This document shows positions 9,800 to 20,363 of a stretch of DNA of 64,000 bases, piece after piece (position 1 is the first letter of the stretch; every line of letters begins with the position of its first letter). The notes beneath the pieces were generated by a model. It did not search any database and was not told the origin of the DNA. It worked only from the letters and a program-made list of their open reading frames with translations. A program made the position numbers and the translations under genes. The stretch is from the NCBI RefSeq assembly GCF_039634365.2, contig NZ_CP155079.2, positions 3,348,001 through 3,412,000 of the forward strand, in the 5' to 3' direction. The DNA is from Mucilaginibacter sp. PAMB04168 (lineage in GTDB: Bacteria; Bacteroidota; Bacteroidia; Sphingobacteriales; Sphingobacteriaceae).

Positions 9800-12700
9800 T
9801 TAAAAACCTACCACTAAACCCGTTACAAAATTGCGGGTTGGCGGCGTCATCGAATTATCGGTAGCTACCCTGAACGGATCACTGCCTTTTACAGAAACTT
9901 CAGGATCCTGACCAGTGTATTTGGTAAAGGTTATCAGGTTTTCGCCGGTTACGTAAATGCTTGCACTACGTATGCCAATTCGGTTAAGGAGGTTTTTGGT
10001 TAAATTATACCTAACTGTTACCGAGCGTAAGCGTATAAAAGAGCCGTCTTCCACATACCGGTCCGAGCCTAGCCAGTTATATCCATCATTCCATAACGCC
10101 CGCGGAACATTAGTTACATCGCCTTCGTTACGCCATCTTTGCAATACCTCGGTACTTTGATTGTTAAAATTGTACATGTTACTGGTAAGCATGCGGGTGC
10201 CGTTAACGAGCTGGTAACCGGTTCTGAAACTGAAGAAAGCGTTAATTTTCAAGTTGCCCTTATAGGTAATTGTTGGCCCAAAACCACCGGTAAACTTAGG
10301 GTTACCGTTACCCAGGTAAACTACGTCCTGGTAATTAATGTTACCATCATGGTTCACATCTTCGTATATAGCATCGCCGGGTTTAAAAAGGTAGTCGGTT
10401 GCCGGATAATTAAAGCGCATTTGCAGCGGCTGCCCGTCCAGGCCTACTATAGGTTGTCCGTTTGCATTAATGGCTGTGGTAGCGGCCTGATCTTTGTATA
10501 CCCCTTTAAAGCGGAACCCATAAAAAGACCCGAATGGATTATTGGTTTGCAGTAACGTTTTATACTGCCCGTTGGTGGTAATGTCGCCCTTAGTACTCGG
10601 GTAAAATTCTGATATGCTACGTATAACGTTAGTGTTATTGGCAATGTTAAAGTTCATTTCAACAATAACTTTTTTGCTTTTTACCGCCACAGCACCTAAG
10701 TTTATCTCCCAACCCTGGTTATCCATGGTCCCCACGTTGAGGTTTATATTGCCGAAGCCAGATATACCAGGCAATCTTAGCCCGTTAAAGAACAAATCGG
10801 TGGTACGGTTACGATACACATCCACATCTACGTTGATGCGATTTTTCAGCATGGCAAAGGTTAAACCTATATCCTGACCAGTTACTGTCTCATAACGCAG
10901 GTTGCGTAATTCGATATTTTGCGAATAAACAGCCGATGAGCCTAAATAATCATAAGCATAATTTCCATAGATGTTATAGAACGAATAATTGTTTTTAGGA
11001 TCATTACCGCTCTTTCCATAGCTTAAACGTAAGCTCAGATCATCAAAAACCGTTAACTTTTTCATAAAAGGTTCGCCGGATATTCTCCACCGTGTGGATA
11101 CGGATGGAAACAAACCCCAGCGATTTTCAGGACCGAATTTAGAGTTACCGTCGGCACGTAAAGCCATATTAACAATATAGCGGTCCAGAAACCCATACTG
11201 CGCATTCATCAATGCGGCCAAACTGCGCGATTGTGTAAAGCCAGAACTCAGATTGCGCACACGACCATCTACCGACGGATCTTGAAGATTTACCGATGCT
11301 GAGTTTGATGATTGTGCTTGTAATGTAGTTGTCTTATTGTCGTTGGTGATAAAAGATACCAGCCCCATTAAGCTGTGCTTATCGTTTAAACGGGGAGTAT
11401 ATATGAAGTTAGTTTTGGTAATAATGCCAAACTGATCTGCATCACCATCAAAAGCATTATTCACATTTACATCGCTTATAGGGCGACCGGTAGCTATCTG
11501 AGGTAAAAAGGTTTTGTTTTTAGTATTGTTGATGTCAAACTGTACATCAAAAGTAGCTCTGAATAAGCTGGGCAGTATATCATACTGCAGGTTAAAGTGC
11601 GGCACTATACGCTGGCCAATTACGTTGTTTTTACCAGCGTTTAGCATGGCTACCGGGTTAAAGGTGCCCGGATAACTGCCCTGTATATTTTGTATAGGCG
11701 ATAAATAATTACCTGTGTTATTACCCGCACTATTGAACTCATAAATACTCATGTTAGGCATTTTCTGGTAAGCAATGCTGCGGGTATCGTCATCATAAAC
11801 CCGGTCTGTATTTGAACGCGTGTAAGAAACATCAGTACGGAACCGAATTCGGTCTGATACGTTGTAATCAAGGTTAAGGCGGGTTGTTATACGGTTTAGG
11901 CCTGTACCAATAGTTGTGCCCTTTTGGTTAAGGTAACTTACTGAGGCAAAATAACGCGCCTTCTCTCCACCACCAGATAATGACAAGGAATGATCCTGCA
12001 TATAACCGGTACGTGTTATAGCATTAATCCAGTTAGTATTGTTGCTGTAGTTGTTGTAGTAATAACGGTCGCTGGGGTCGTATAAAAACTCTTTAACCGT
12101 TTCAGTATTCAGCGGCGTACCGGTACGGTTCATTACTTCCTCGGGTATTAATTGGGAATATTGATCGCCGGAAAGCATGGGTATGGCGTTGGGTTGCCTT
12201 GAAGCGGTTGCCTTAACGGTGTAAGTAACCTGCGGAGCTCCAACTCTACCCCGTTTAGTGTTTATAATTAACACACCATTTGCCGCTCTGGATCCCCAAA
12301 CGGCTGTTGCAGCAGCATCTTTTAATACAGATATATCCTGAATATCCGATGGTGCAATGTTAAGTAAGGAGGCGTAGCCCTGTTCATCGGCCGTACCAAA
12401 ATTAAAATCGGAAGGTATGTTGGTTTCATAAGGCATACCATCCAATACAATAAGTGGATTGGTTGAACCATTAATGGTAGAGGTTCCGCGGATACGTATC
12501 TGCATACCTGCACCCGGATCGCCTGAGTTTGCGGCAATGTCTACACCCGGTAAACGCCCCTGTATAGCCTGATCGATAGAGGATGCCGAAAGCTCTTCAA
12601 TATCTTTAGCACTTAATTTGGCAACAGCAGTTGTTGAGTTGCGCTGATCTATTTGCAGCAAACCATTGCTCGATGTCCTGTTAGCGGTGATAGCTACATC

Positions 12701-13057
12701 GGCTAGTGTGTTTGTGCTTTGCTCAAGTTGTACAGTAACAGTTGTGCGGTTGTTTATATCCAGCACAACGGTTTTGTAGCCTATTAAAGAGACTGATATC
12801 CTGTTTTGCGGACTTTTAACCCGCAACGCAAAGTTGCCGCCAATGTCGGTAGTAACGCCGCCAATGGTACGTTTTTCTTTATCTACTTCAACTACGGTTA
12901 CCCCTACCAGTGGCGCGCGGTCCTTTTTATCAGTTACCTTTCCACGCAGAGTTGTTACAGGGGCAGCAGTAGTTTGCGCGTTAACGGTGGTGCTACATAC
13001 CAAAGCCGCTGTAAATATGGAGCAGAAGAAAAAAAGATGGGTAAATATTTTTTCCAT
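9800..13057 (-). CDS. SusC/RagA-family TonB-dependent outer-membrane transporter
   Basis: 1085 residues. Signal peptide at about 1-28 (ending VNAQ), a regulatory-like beta-sandwich at about 36-115 (LRGKVTDKKDRAPLVGVTV), a plug domain at about 135-270 (IQGRLPGVDIAANSGDPG, IRGTSTINGSTNPLIVLDGM, VLKDAAATAVWGSRAANGV), then the barrel ending NFVTGLVVGF. It is the transporter of the second SusC-SusD pair in this locus and lies 82 bp downstream of the four-domain fasciclin gene. That spacer holds a 9-bp hairpin, described separately, which could uncouple expression of the two genes. Confidence 0.95.
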   Translation of the reverse strand: MEKIFTHLFFFCSIFTAALVCSTTVNAQTTAAPVTTLRGKVTDKKDRAPLVGVTVVEVDKEKRTIGGVTTDIGGNFALRVKSPQNRISVSLIGYKTVVLDINNRTTVTVQLEQSTNTLADVAITANRTSSNGLLQIDQRNSTTAVAKLSAKDIEELSASSIDQAIQGRLPGVDIAANSGDPGAGMQIRIRGTSTINGSTNPLIVLDGMPYETNIPSDFNFGTADEQGYASLLNIAPSDIQDISVLKDAAATAVWGSRAANGVLIINTKRGRVGAPQVTYTVKATASRQPNAIPMLSGDQYSQLIPEEVMNRTGTPLNTETVKEFLYDPSDRYYYNNYSNNTNWINAITRTGYMQDHSLSLSGGGEKARYFASVSYLNQKGTTIGTGLNRITTRLNLDYNVSDRIRFRTDVSYTRSNTDRVYDDDTRSIAYQKMPNMSIYEFNSAGNNTGNYLSPIQNIQGSYPGTFNPVAMLNAGKNNVIGQRIVPHFNLQYDILPSLFRATFDVQFDINNTKNKTFLPQIATGRPISDVNVNNAFDGDADQFGIITKTNFIYTPRLNDKHSLMGLVSFITNDNKTTTLQAQSSNSASVNLQDPSVDGRVRNLSSGFTQSRSLAALMNAQYGFLDRYIVNMALRADGNSKFGPENRWGLFPSVSTRWRISGEPFMKKLTVFDDLSLRLSYGKSGNDPKNNYSFYNIYGNYAYDYLGSSAVYSQNIELRNLRYETVTGQDIGLTFAMLKNRINVDVDVYRNRTTDLFFNGLRLPGISGFGNINLNVGTMDNQGWEINLGAVAVKSKKVIVEMNFNIANNTNVIRSISEFYPSTKGDITTNGQYKTLLQTNNPFGSFYGFRFKGVYKDQAATTAINANGQPIVGLDGQPLQMRFNYPATDYLFKPGDAIYEDVNHDGNINYQDVVYLGNGNPKFTGGFGPTITYKGNLKINAFFSFRTGYQLVNGTRMLTSNMYNFNNQSTEVLQRWRNEGDVTNVPRALWNDGYNWLGSDRYVEDGSFIRLRSVTVRYNLTKNLLNRIGIRSASIYVTGENLITFTKYTGQDPEVSVKGSDPFRVATDNSMTPPTRNFVTGLVVGF

Positions 13058-13080
13058 TAACTATATTTTTATTCAGGTTA

Positions 13081-13106
13081 ATGCACCGGCATATTAACCG
13101 GTGCAT
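13081..13106 (-). other. Intercistronic hairpin before susC
   Basis: Perfect 9-bp inverted repeat (arms 13081-13089 and 13098-13106, ATGCACCGG/CCGGTGCAT, 8-nt loop) in the spacer between the fasciclin and SusC genes. No U-run follows on the minus strand, so it is not a normal terminator. An RNA-processing or mRNA-stability element is the likeliest role. Confidence 0.5.
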
Positions 13107-13139
13107 ATCTATTGTAATTGGTTATAGGTTTGCCAGTTA

Positions 13140-15332
13140 TTAATTGGCGTTGAATTTCAGGAATGTGTTTAAAAGGTGTATAACCGTACGGTTTGAGAGG
13201 TTATTACTACTTGCCGGCACTACGCTGGCCGAACCACCCAACATGTCCTTTACCTGCATGTTATTTACGCCAACATTGGTAACGGTAACCGATGTGGGGT
13301 CGCCGTTGCTTCTCTGTAACAGCGTTAAATAACCGCCGTCTTTTTTTCCGTCGGGTACAATGGTTGCTTTTTGTATAATATGATAGCGGATAAAATTGGC
13401 TACCTTATCCTTACCCGGCTGATCGGTGGGTGTTATAGAGGCAGGCAAGTATCCCTGTGCCACAGCAGCATCTATGGCGGCATTGGTTGGGGCCAACACT
13501 GTATAGAACGAACCGGCAGTAATACCTAATATTTCACCATTACTAGTGTTATATATGGTGGAGTTTTTAACATAATCTACAAACTTTTTGTAGTTGGAGC
13601 CAGCAGGTGCAGCTAATGCTTCGAGGTGTTTACCTACCGAAAGGCTGGGTTCTGATAATAGCCCATCAATAAAATATACGGTACCATTTTCCGCTTTGCG
13701 CGTTCCGGTTACATTTAACGTAACACCAGCATCGCGGGTACCCGCAGAGTAAACTGTGTTATTGCTATACCTGATATACTCGCCGCCGTAAGTTTCTAAA
13801 ATGCCATTACCACCTAAACTCTGCTCATCCGAACGTACAACCTGGGTGTTAATAATGCGGTTCAGTTTATCTAACGCCGATGAGCCGGATAGTGCTGTAC
13901 CTCCACCCGGCGGTGTATAACGCCAGGTATTAGCATCCAAATCATAAGTGAACCCTAAGGCACGTATGGTGGCATCAGAAGTTAGAAAAAGTGTGTACTT
14001 GAAACTGGTATTGATAATGTTGGTTTTGAGCGAGGCTGTTAAGGCCCTGGTCATCAACGAGTAATTGGGATTCAAATAAGCTCGGCCAAAAACAGTGCTG
14101 AACACGTTGGCGTTCTGTACTTTATTGGTTCCATAAAATACACCGTTACTCAATAACTTTTTATCAACCACGTCGGTAGCACTATTAAACAATGCGCCTT
14201 GTCCCTGCCCGTTTGTTGTTGTAGCAAACTTGCTCGGCCACACGGTAGTTAAAAACATGTGCGCGTTTAAAAAGTCGAACAGTATATCCTTCGGTAAGGC
14301 GTCAAGTGACGGATAATATTCAAGCAACACATTTTTTATATAGGCATCCAATGCATCATTGGTAGGTGCAAACATGGAGTAGCCTTCCATTTGACCGTCG
14401 TTATCATCCAGTTTAAGATAATTTTCGTTATTCGGTGAGTAGGCCAGTCCAGCATCATACGTTTTGATGTATATGTCCTGTTGTTTACCGGTATTTTCCA
14501 GATTTTTTGCCGTTGCAGCCTCACTAATCAGGTATGACACCATATAACTATCAAACAGCGATTTGAACTTGCTGTACTGTGGAGTGGCAGCAAGGTACTG
14601 ATCAATATTAGGCAAGGGCAATATGACCCGGTTAATTTCATGAATTACTCCATTCTCGGCAATAATGTTGCTATTTACCACTTGCGCATCGGCTACGTTG
14701 AAGCCGATGTAAGGGTTCTGATTATAGAAGTAATTGTAATCGGCAGAGGTAAGATTTTTGGGTGCCAGGAACCGGTCAAGTAAGTAAGGTACGTACTTGT
14801 TGTTATTATCGGTTACGCTAAAGTAGGTTGTGCTACCACGGTTATTGCGGTTAGAGTTTAAATACAAAATATCTTTACCGTTGTAATTTATGGGCTGCGG
14901 ACCATCATAATAGGCCGTGCGACGTTTGAATGCTGTATTAGGCATCCAGCCCGCACTTGATTGAAAATCAGGTAAGCGGTCTGTTTTAAAAGCGTTAAAC
15001 ACAAGGGCGTACTTCACTATCTTTTGGGCAGTTGCCGCATCAATATCAGCCGCGCTGCTAATACCTTTCTCTTTAAAGTACGCAGCGAAAGCGGCATCAT
15101 TTGGAGCAAACATTGTCCAAAACCCGGCTTTACTTAGAATGTCCTTATATCCAGCTTTTTCAATACAAACCAGTAAGCTGGTAAAATTTCCGCGCTGCTG
15201 CAGCTGCTGGTAAATAGGATCGGCCAGGGTTTCCGGACGATCGTACCGCTCGTTGAACTCCTTTTTACTGCAACCCGTTAAAATAACAAGGCTTAATATA
15301 AAAACAGATGCACTTTGTAAAATTCTCCTCAT
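13140..15332 (-). CDS. Four-domain fasciclin (FAS1) lipoprotein
   Basis: 730 residues with a lipoprotein signal ending at Cys21 (VILTGC). Four FAS1-like repeats can be followed by their recurring motifs: FWTMFAPNDAAFAAYF with NGVIHEINRVILPLP (about 35-245), YSMFAPTNDALDAYI with SNGVFYGTNKV (about 250-410), YTLFLTSDATIRALGF with NGTVYFIDGLLSEP (about 415-560), and YTVLAPTNAAIDAAV with RTVIHLLNTFLKF (about 565-730). It is the first structural gene of the operon, downstream of the hybrid regulator. It is likely surface-exposed; adhesion or glycan capture is inferred from the family and the context. Unlike the two later fasciclin genes, it has no C-terminal beta-sandwich. Confidence 0.87.
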   Translation of the reverse strand: MRRILQSASVFILSLVILTGCSKKEFNERYDRPETLADPIYQQLQQRGNFTSLLVCIEKAGYKDILSKAGFWTMFAPNDAAFAAYFKEKGISSAADIDAATAQKIVKYALVFNAFKTDRLPDFQSSAGWMPNTAFKRRTAYYDGPQPINYNGKDILYLNSNRNNRGSTTYFSVTDNNNKYVPYLLDRFLAPKNLTSADYNYFYNQNPYIGFNVADAQVVNSNIIAENGVIHEINRVILPLPNIDQYLAATPQYSKFKSLFDSYMVSYLISEAATAKNLENTGKQQDIYIKTYDAGLAYSPNNENYLKLDDNDGQMEGYSMFAPTNDALDAYIKNVLLEYYPSLDALPKDILFDFLNAHMFLTTVWPSKFATTTNGQGQGALFNSATDVVDKKLLSNGVFYGTNKVQNANVFSTVFGRAYLNPNYSLMTRALTASLKTNIINTSFKYTLFLTSDATIRALGFTYDLDANTWRYTPPGGGTALSGSSALDKLNRIINTQVVRSDEQSLGGNGILETYGGEYIRYSNNTVYSAGTRDAGVTLNVTGTRKAENGTVYFIDGLLSEPSLSVGKHLEALAAPAGSNYKKFVDYVKNSTIYNTSNGEILGITAGSFYTVLAPTNAAIDAAVAQGYLPASITPTDQPGKDKVANFIRYHIIQKATIVPDGKKDGGYLTLLQRSNGDPTSVTVTNVGVNNMQVKDMLGGSASVVPASSNNLSNRTVIHLLNTFLKFNAN

Positions 15333-15507
15333 ATAAATGCATTAATAGTGAATTGCCAACCCTTTGTAAGGCAGACAGCTTTCCATGAATACTAAAAAAA
15401 ATGAGCATTTATTCCCGGAGGGCAACTAAAGGTCAGACATAGGCTTTGACGCCTATAAACCCTGAACTTTTAATAAACCGGGAGATATGCTGGTTATAAT
15501 TGTAAAG

Positions 15508-15535
15508 CAAACCTACTAATGGAGGAGGTTCCAAA
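15508..15535 (-). promoter_or_regulatory. Candidate Bacteroidota promoter for the fasciclin/SusCD operon
   Basis: On the minus strand TAGGTTTG (15515 to 15508) matches the -7 consensus TAnnTTTG. A TTTG (15535 to 15532) lies 16 nt upstream, slightly short of the usual ~19. It is about 175 bp before the fasciclin start. Confidence 0.35.
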
Positions 15536-15618
15536 GGTTTTAAAAATTGACAAAATGCTTCTAAAATTCGTTAAAAAGCACTTTTAATGAGCATTTAGCC
15601 CTCTTGTTCGCTCTGTTA

Positions 15619-18600
15619 TCAATGCAGTTGTTTGATAGACTTTAAATACTGCGATGGAGATTGATTATACTTTTCTTTAAAGCAAGTGCTAAAATATCCT
15701 GAGCTGCTGAAGCCCACCTGATAAGCTATTTCGGCCATAGTATACTCACCAGAATCGATGAGTTGCTTACTGCGTTTTAAACGCATCTCTTTTACAAACT
15801 CAACCGGAGCCAAGCCGGTAAAGCTTTTCATTTTTTTGTAAAAAGTGGTTCTTCCTAAGCCAACAGTTCGGGCTACATCATCAATATTGAATTCAGGGTC
15901 TGCCATGCCTTTTTCAACCGTTTCAATAACTTGTTTCAACAACTGTTCATCTTTCGAGGTGATCAATATTTCGCCGGGCGAGAGTTGAATAAGGTTTTTG
16001 CTGCCTAATAAACCATCAACAAGCTGCTTACGTTGTTTAATCAAGTTTTCAACCAGTACCAACAGGTATTCAGTGTTAAAAGGTTTAGTAACATAAAAAT
16101 CAGCGCCATAACGCATCCCTTCGATCTGATGCTCTACCGACGATTTTGCCGTAAGCAGCACCACCGGTATATGGCTGGTAATCATATTGTGTTTAATAGC
16201 ATCCAACATAGCAATGCCATCCATATTAGGCATCATTACATCACTTATAATTAATTCCGGAATGAGTTCTGTGGCTTTCTGTAAGCCAATTACGCCGTCG
16301 GCGGCGGTCGCTACGCGGTAATAACGGCCTAACTGATCTGCCAAAAACTTACGCAACTCCGTATTATCTTCAACTATTAAGACCAAAGGATGTGTCTCAT
16401 TCTGAACTACCGTTTCACCGCCACTTAACATTGTGGTGTCAGGTTCACTAACCAAGTTGTTTGGTGCCGGTGCAAGCGGTGTAACAAAGTCAACATCATC
16501 ATCAGCAAAATGAGCTTTGCCCGATTTCAATCTCACGGTAAATGTCATGCCCCCGGCGGGATTGTTAGCCGCACTTATTGTTCCATGGTGGCCGCTGATA
16601 AGCTCTTTGGAAAAGGCCAAACCTATTCCCGTTCCTTTAGTTGGCTGGCCTAAATTATTAGCCGCTTCGTAGTAAAGCTCAAAAATTTGCTTAAGCTTAT
16701 CTTCAGGCACGCCCGTGCCTTCATCAATTATCTTAATACATAAATGGCCTGTATGAATATCGGGCTCCAGAAGTACGTTGATAGCTTTACCCTCCGGCGT
16801 GTATTTGAATGCGTTGGCCAGTAAATTATAAATAACTATGTCTATCTTATCTTCATCAACCCAGGTGTAATAAAACGGCGCATGCGTTTGAAAATTGAAG
16901 CTTATGCCTTTTTCATGTGCAAGTTCTGTAAAATAGGTAGTTGTATTTTTAACCAGGGCTACAACATCTGTCTCAGCAATTTTTAAACGGATTTTACCGC
17001 TTTGTAGCTTTCTGAAATCAAGAAGCTGGTTAATAAACCTAACCATACGATCGGCATTTTTGGTAGCCAAATTAATATGCTCTCTACCTTTTGCTGTTAA
17101 GGTCTCCTGATGGGCAATTGCCTTAAGGGGATTTACGATGAGTGTTAATGGTGTACGCAGTTCGTGCGATATATTGGTAAAAAAGCCCAGCTTTAATTCG
17201 GCAACCTTTTGCTCTACTACTATACGGTTACGCAATTTCACCATGGTTAGGATGATTCGCCGTGCGGTTTCCATTAATGCCGCTCCAATTATTAGGTAAA
17301 TGCAGTAAGCCCACCACGTTTTCCAGGGTGGTGGCAATATGTTGATAGCTACGCTTTTTTGAGGGGTGTTGTTAAATAAGTAGCCACTAACACTCTTCAC
17401 TCTAAAAACATACTTACCGGGCGGCAAGTTGGTGTAAGTTGCCTGGCGTGCATTTTTCACCAGGTTCCATTGTTTATCGTATCCTTCAAGTTTGTAGGCG
17501 TACCATACTTTGTGCGCAGTTTTATAATTAAGTACAGTATAATTTATACTTATCAAATTTTGGTTATAAGCTAACCGAATATCGTTGGTCTGGTCAATCG
17601 CATATCTCAAGATAGAATCGGGCGCGCCCGGCAAAATATCCTTATTAAAAACCTGAAACCTGGTCAATGCAATGTTTGCACTTTGTTTTATGGTTCCAAC
17701 AGCCATTGGGTTGAAGTTAATATACCCACTTATACACCCCAGATAAAGATCTCCCGACTTCGACTTTATAAAAGCCGACTCTGAAAATTGAGTTTTGGGC
17801 AAACCATCATCACTGTTATAGTTTTTAAAAGTTTCGGTAGCCGGGTTAAATTCCGATAAACCGTTTTCGGTTGCAATCCAAAGCCGTTGCTTATTGTCGC
17901 TGCTCATACTGAGTATGATATCATTGGGTAGGCCGTTAGCTGTGGTATAAACTTTAAATTTAACCTTTTGGCTTGTGCTAAAGTTGGTGATTGCTTTTTG
18001 CAGACCGCCGCCGAAAGTGCCGAGCCACATTGTGCCTGCTCTATCGCGGTGAATAAATTGCACGTCATTGCCGCCTAAGGAGTTCTCATCTCCCCGAACC
18101 TTTGTATACCTCCGAAAACGAAAATAATTTATACCGTTATTCGGATTAAATATCACCAATCCGTTGGTGGTTGCAATCCAGATATTTCCCTTAATGTCTT
18201 CCTGGATATGCCTTATACCATTTGCCCTGGCAGCCGAATAATTTTTGAAGGCATTATTGGCATTTTTAAAAAGGGTTTTGCTGCCTGCCCGCTGAAGCAG
18301 GTTTAAACCACCGCCAAACGTACCCACCCAAATGCGCCCGTTCTTATCTTCATACACTGTATAAATGGTGTTACTGCTTATGCTATTGGGGGTATTTTTA
18401 TCAGCAACATACCGGGTTGTTTCATAATGCAAGGAGTCGTTTGGTAATGGATGCGCTTCAATCAAACCACTTCCTTTTGTGCCAAGCCATATGGTATGGT
18501 TCCGGCTTTCAAAAATTGTATATACTTTGCCGATGGCTTTTGGCTGCAGGTTAACAAAGGGATTGCCTTGCCTCACGCCGTTTTTATATAAAATTACCTC

Positions 18601-20034
18601 CCCTGCTTTAGTACCTACCCATAACCGGCCAGTATGGTCTTCGCACAGTGCCCTCACCTCATTTTCTGTTTTGGCTGTGGCATTAGGGTACATCACGTTG
18701 TGCTTAAAAACGTGGGGTTGTAAAATAAGCTTGTTTATTCCCCTATCATATCCGCTAAACCACATGATGCCAGCTGGATCTTGGTATAGTGCAGTTACTA
18801 CGTTTGAAAATTGCTGATCTGGCTTGCCCGGTTCGTCATGAAAATACTTGACCTCGTCAGCTCGTTGATCATAGTAACCAAATCCACCTCCGGCCATACA
18901 AACCCACAACATGTTGTAAGCATCTTCAAACACCTGGTAAGTAGTATGAATAGTTAATGCTTCAGCATCCTTTTTTTGCGTGAACCACTTAAACGTGGCA
19001 TGCTGTGGGTCGAATTTAACTACACCGTTGCCCGGTTCAAGCCATAACAGCCCTGTTTTATCCTTATAAATTTTGCGTAGCGTGGCAAAGCCGGGTACAT
19101 GATAGCTAAGACTTTGTTCAGTTAGGTTATACTCAATCAGGCCCCTGCCACTAGTGGTTAGGTAAAGTTTATTCTTACTAACCAAAATATCGTTTATGGG
19201 CGTGCCCGATACTATGCGTAACGTTTTTACCGACTTGGTTTTAATGTCATAAACCAGCACCACGCCTTGTGTTGTACCAAAATATATCTCATTTTCATAA
19301 AACCTTATGCAGGTGAACGCATACTGACTACCCAGCATGCCCTGTTTATTAACTAAGTTTACTTTTTGGTATTCGCCGGCGGTTGTTTTACTCAGGCAAA
19401 TTACACCCTTGGAGGTGCCTAGCCAAATCAAGTGATTTTTGTCTTCATAAAAAAAAGCTACGCGGTTACTTGGGATTTTAAACTGGCCGATAGCTTTTTG
19501 ATGATACGATTTAACCAGGGGCATACCGTGTCCATGCTTCTTTGCAAACGCACAAAGCACACCTTGCCTTGCAGTTAACAGCCAGGTGTCTCCATTTGAA
19601 ACAGGTACGATGCGATCAACCAATAACTTACCCAGGTATGCAGGCGACCCGCGCTCCGGAATTGATAAAAAGCCTTCGGTCTTTTTATCAAAGCGGTAAA
19701 TTTTGTTATCGAAAGTTTTCACCCAAAGGTAGCCCTGCTTATCTTCAACTATAATTCTGATTTTATTATTTTCCAGGTTTGAACTATCTCCTGCCCTGCC
19801 CTTGTAAGTAACAAAATTATGCCCGTCAAACCGGTTAATGCCATCCCATGTGCCAAACCACATAAATCCTTGGCGGTCCTTCATAATGCAGGATACCCTG
19901 TCATGTGACAGGCCCTCTTCTGTAGAGTAATGCTTTAAATTATAATGCGGCTGCGCCTGTGCGCTAAAAAACAGCGCACCTATCGCAATAAGTAAAACTA
20001 AGGCATTAGAGCAGATTGCTATCCGTTTAAGCAT
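15619..20034 (-). CDS. Hybrid two-component system regulator (propeller sensor, kinase, REC, AraC)
   Basis: About 1471 residues from the ATG at 20034, which opens a proper signal peptide (MLKRIAICSN...FFSAQA); an upstream in-frame ATG at 20145 would place ~37 unlikely residues before it. Order: periplasmic beta-propeller repeats at about 25-740 (GTWDGINRFDG, GTFGGGLN, WIATENGLSEF), a Y_Y_Y-type domain at about 780-865, a membrane helix near 905-930, HisKA with His957 (NISHELRTPLT), an ATPase domain with GTGIGLAFSKEL, a receiver at about 1215-1330 (phosphoacceptor in ISDVMMPNMDG), and an AraC DNA-binding domain in the last 100 residues. Such proteins sense a glycan breakdown product and activate the adjacent operon, here the fasciclin/SusCD genes. 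Confidence 0.95.
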   Translation of the reverse strand: MLKRIAICSNALVLLIAIGALFFSAQAQPHYNLKHYSTEEGLSHDRVSCIMKDRQGFMWFGTWDGINRFDGHNFVTYKGRAGDSSNLENNKIRIIVEDKQGYLWVKTFDNKIYRFDKKTEGFLSIPERGSPAYLGKLLVDRIVPVSNGDTWLLTARQGVLCAFAKKHGHGMPLVKSYHQKAIGQFKIPSNRVAFFYEDKNHLIWLGTSKGVICLSKTTAGEYQKVNLVNKQGMLGSQYAFTCIRFYENEIYFGTTQGVVLVYDIKTKSVKTLRIVSGTPINDILVSKNKLYLTTSGRGLIEYNLTEQSLSYHVPGFATLRKIYKDKTGLLWLEPGNGVVKFDPQHATFKWFTQKKDAEALTIHTTYQVFEDAYNMLWVCMAGGGFGYYDQRADEVKYFHDEPGKPDQQFSNVVTALYQDPAGIMWFSGYDRGINKLILQPHVFKHNVMYPNATAKTENEVRALCEDHTGRLWVGTKAGEVILYKNGVRQGNPFVNLQPKAIGKVYTIFESRNHTIWLGTKGSGLIEAHPLPNDSLHYETTRYVADKNTPNSISSNTIYTVYEDKNGRIWVGTFGGGLNLLQRAGSKTLFKNANNAFKNYSAARANGIRHIQEDIKGNIWIATTNGLVIFNPNNGINYFRFRRYTKVRGDENSLGGNDVQFIHRDRAGTMWLGTFGGGLQKAITNFSTSQKVKFKVYTTANGLPNDIILSMSSDNKQRLWIATENGLSEFNPATETFKNYNSDDGLPKTQFSESAFIKSKSGDLYLGCISGYINFNPMAVGTIKQSANIALTRFQVFNKDILPGAPDSILRYAIDQTNDIRLAYNQNLISINYTVLNYKTAHKVWYAYKLEGYDKQWNLVKNARQATYTNLPPGKYVFRVKSVSGYLFNNTPQKSVAINILPPPWKTWWAYCIYLIIGAALMETARRIILTMVKLRNRIVVEQKVAELKLGFFTNISHELRTPLTLIVNPLKAIAHQETLTAKGREHINLATKNADRMVRFINQLLDFRKLQSGKIRLKIAETDVVALVKNTTTYFTELAHEKGISFNFQTHAPFYYTWVDEDKIDIVIYNLLANAFKYTPEGKAINVLLEPDIHTGHLCIKIIDEGTGVPEDKLKQIFELYYEAANNLGQPTKGTGIGLAFSKELISGHHGTISAANNPAGGMTFTVRLKSGKAHFADDDVDFVTPLAPAPNNLVSEPDTTMLSGGETVVQNETHPLVLIVEDNTELRKFLADQLGRYYRVATAADGVIGLQKATELIPELIISDVMMPNMDGIAMLDAIKHNMITSHIPVVLLTAKSSVEHQIEGMRYGADFYVTKPFNTEYLLVLVENLIKQRKQLVDGLLGSKNLIQLSPGEILITSKDEQLLKQVIETVEKGMADPEFNIDDVARTVGLGRTTFYKKMKSFTGLAPVEFVKEMRLKRSKQLIDSGEYTMAEIAYQVGFSSSGYFSTCFKEKYNQSPSQYLKSIKQLH

Positions 20035-20363
20035 TACAACACCGTAGCAAGAAAAGTTTATAATTGGTTTAAAACGTAAATATCGACAATATTTACGTAA
20101 GCCAGCAAACAAAAGGAAATTGTTTAACCACTCCAACTTCCGCACAGTAAATTATATTATGAAGTGAAATCATTTAGGCCGGAATGCAAAATATAACCTA
20201 AACCAGAGGCCGGAATGTATAACTACGAAACAACCCAGTTTAATACAAAGGATAATTTTTTTATATATCTTAAAACTATATTATAAAACAAACAATATTA
20301 TTAATTTCTGGTTAATATTAAAACTTCGACAACGTATTGATCATTTAACTTAGCTATTATTAT
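20035..20363. other. Divergent intergenic region
   Basis: This 329-bp AT-rich spacer separates the divergent hybrid regulator and manganese catalase genes and must hold both promoters. No convincing TAnnTTTG match was found on either strand; TAACTTAG near 20346 is one base off for the catalase direction. No gene or strong hairpin is seen. Confidence 0.5.
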
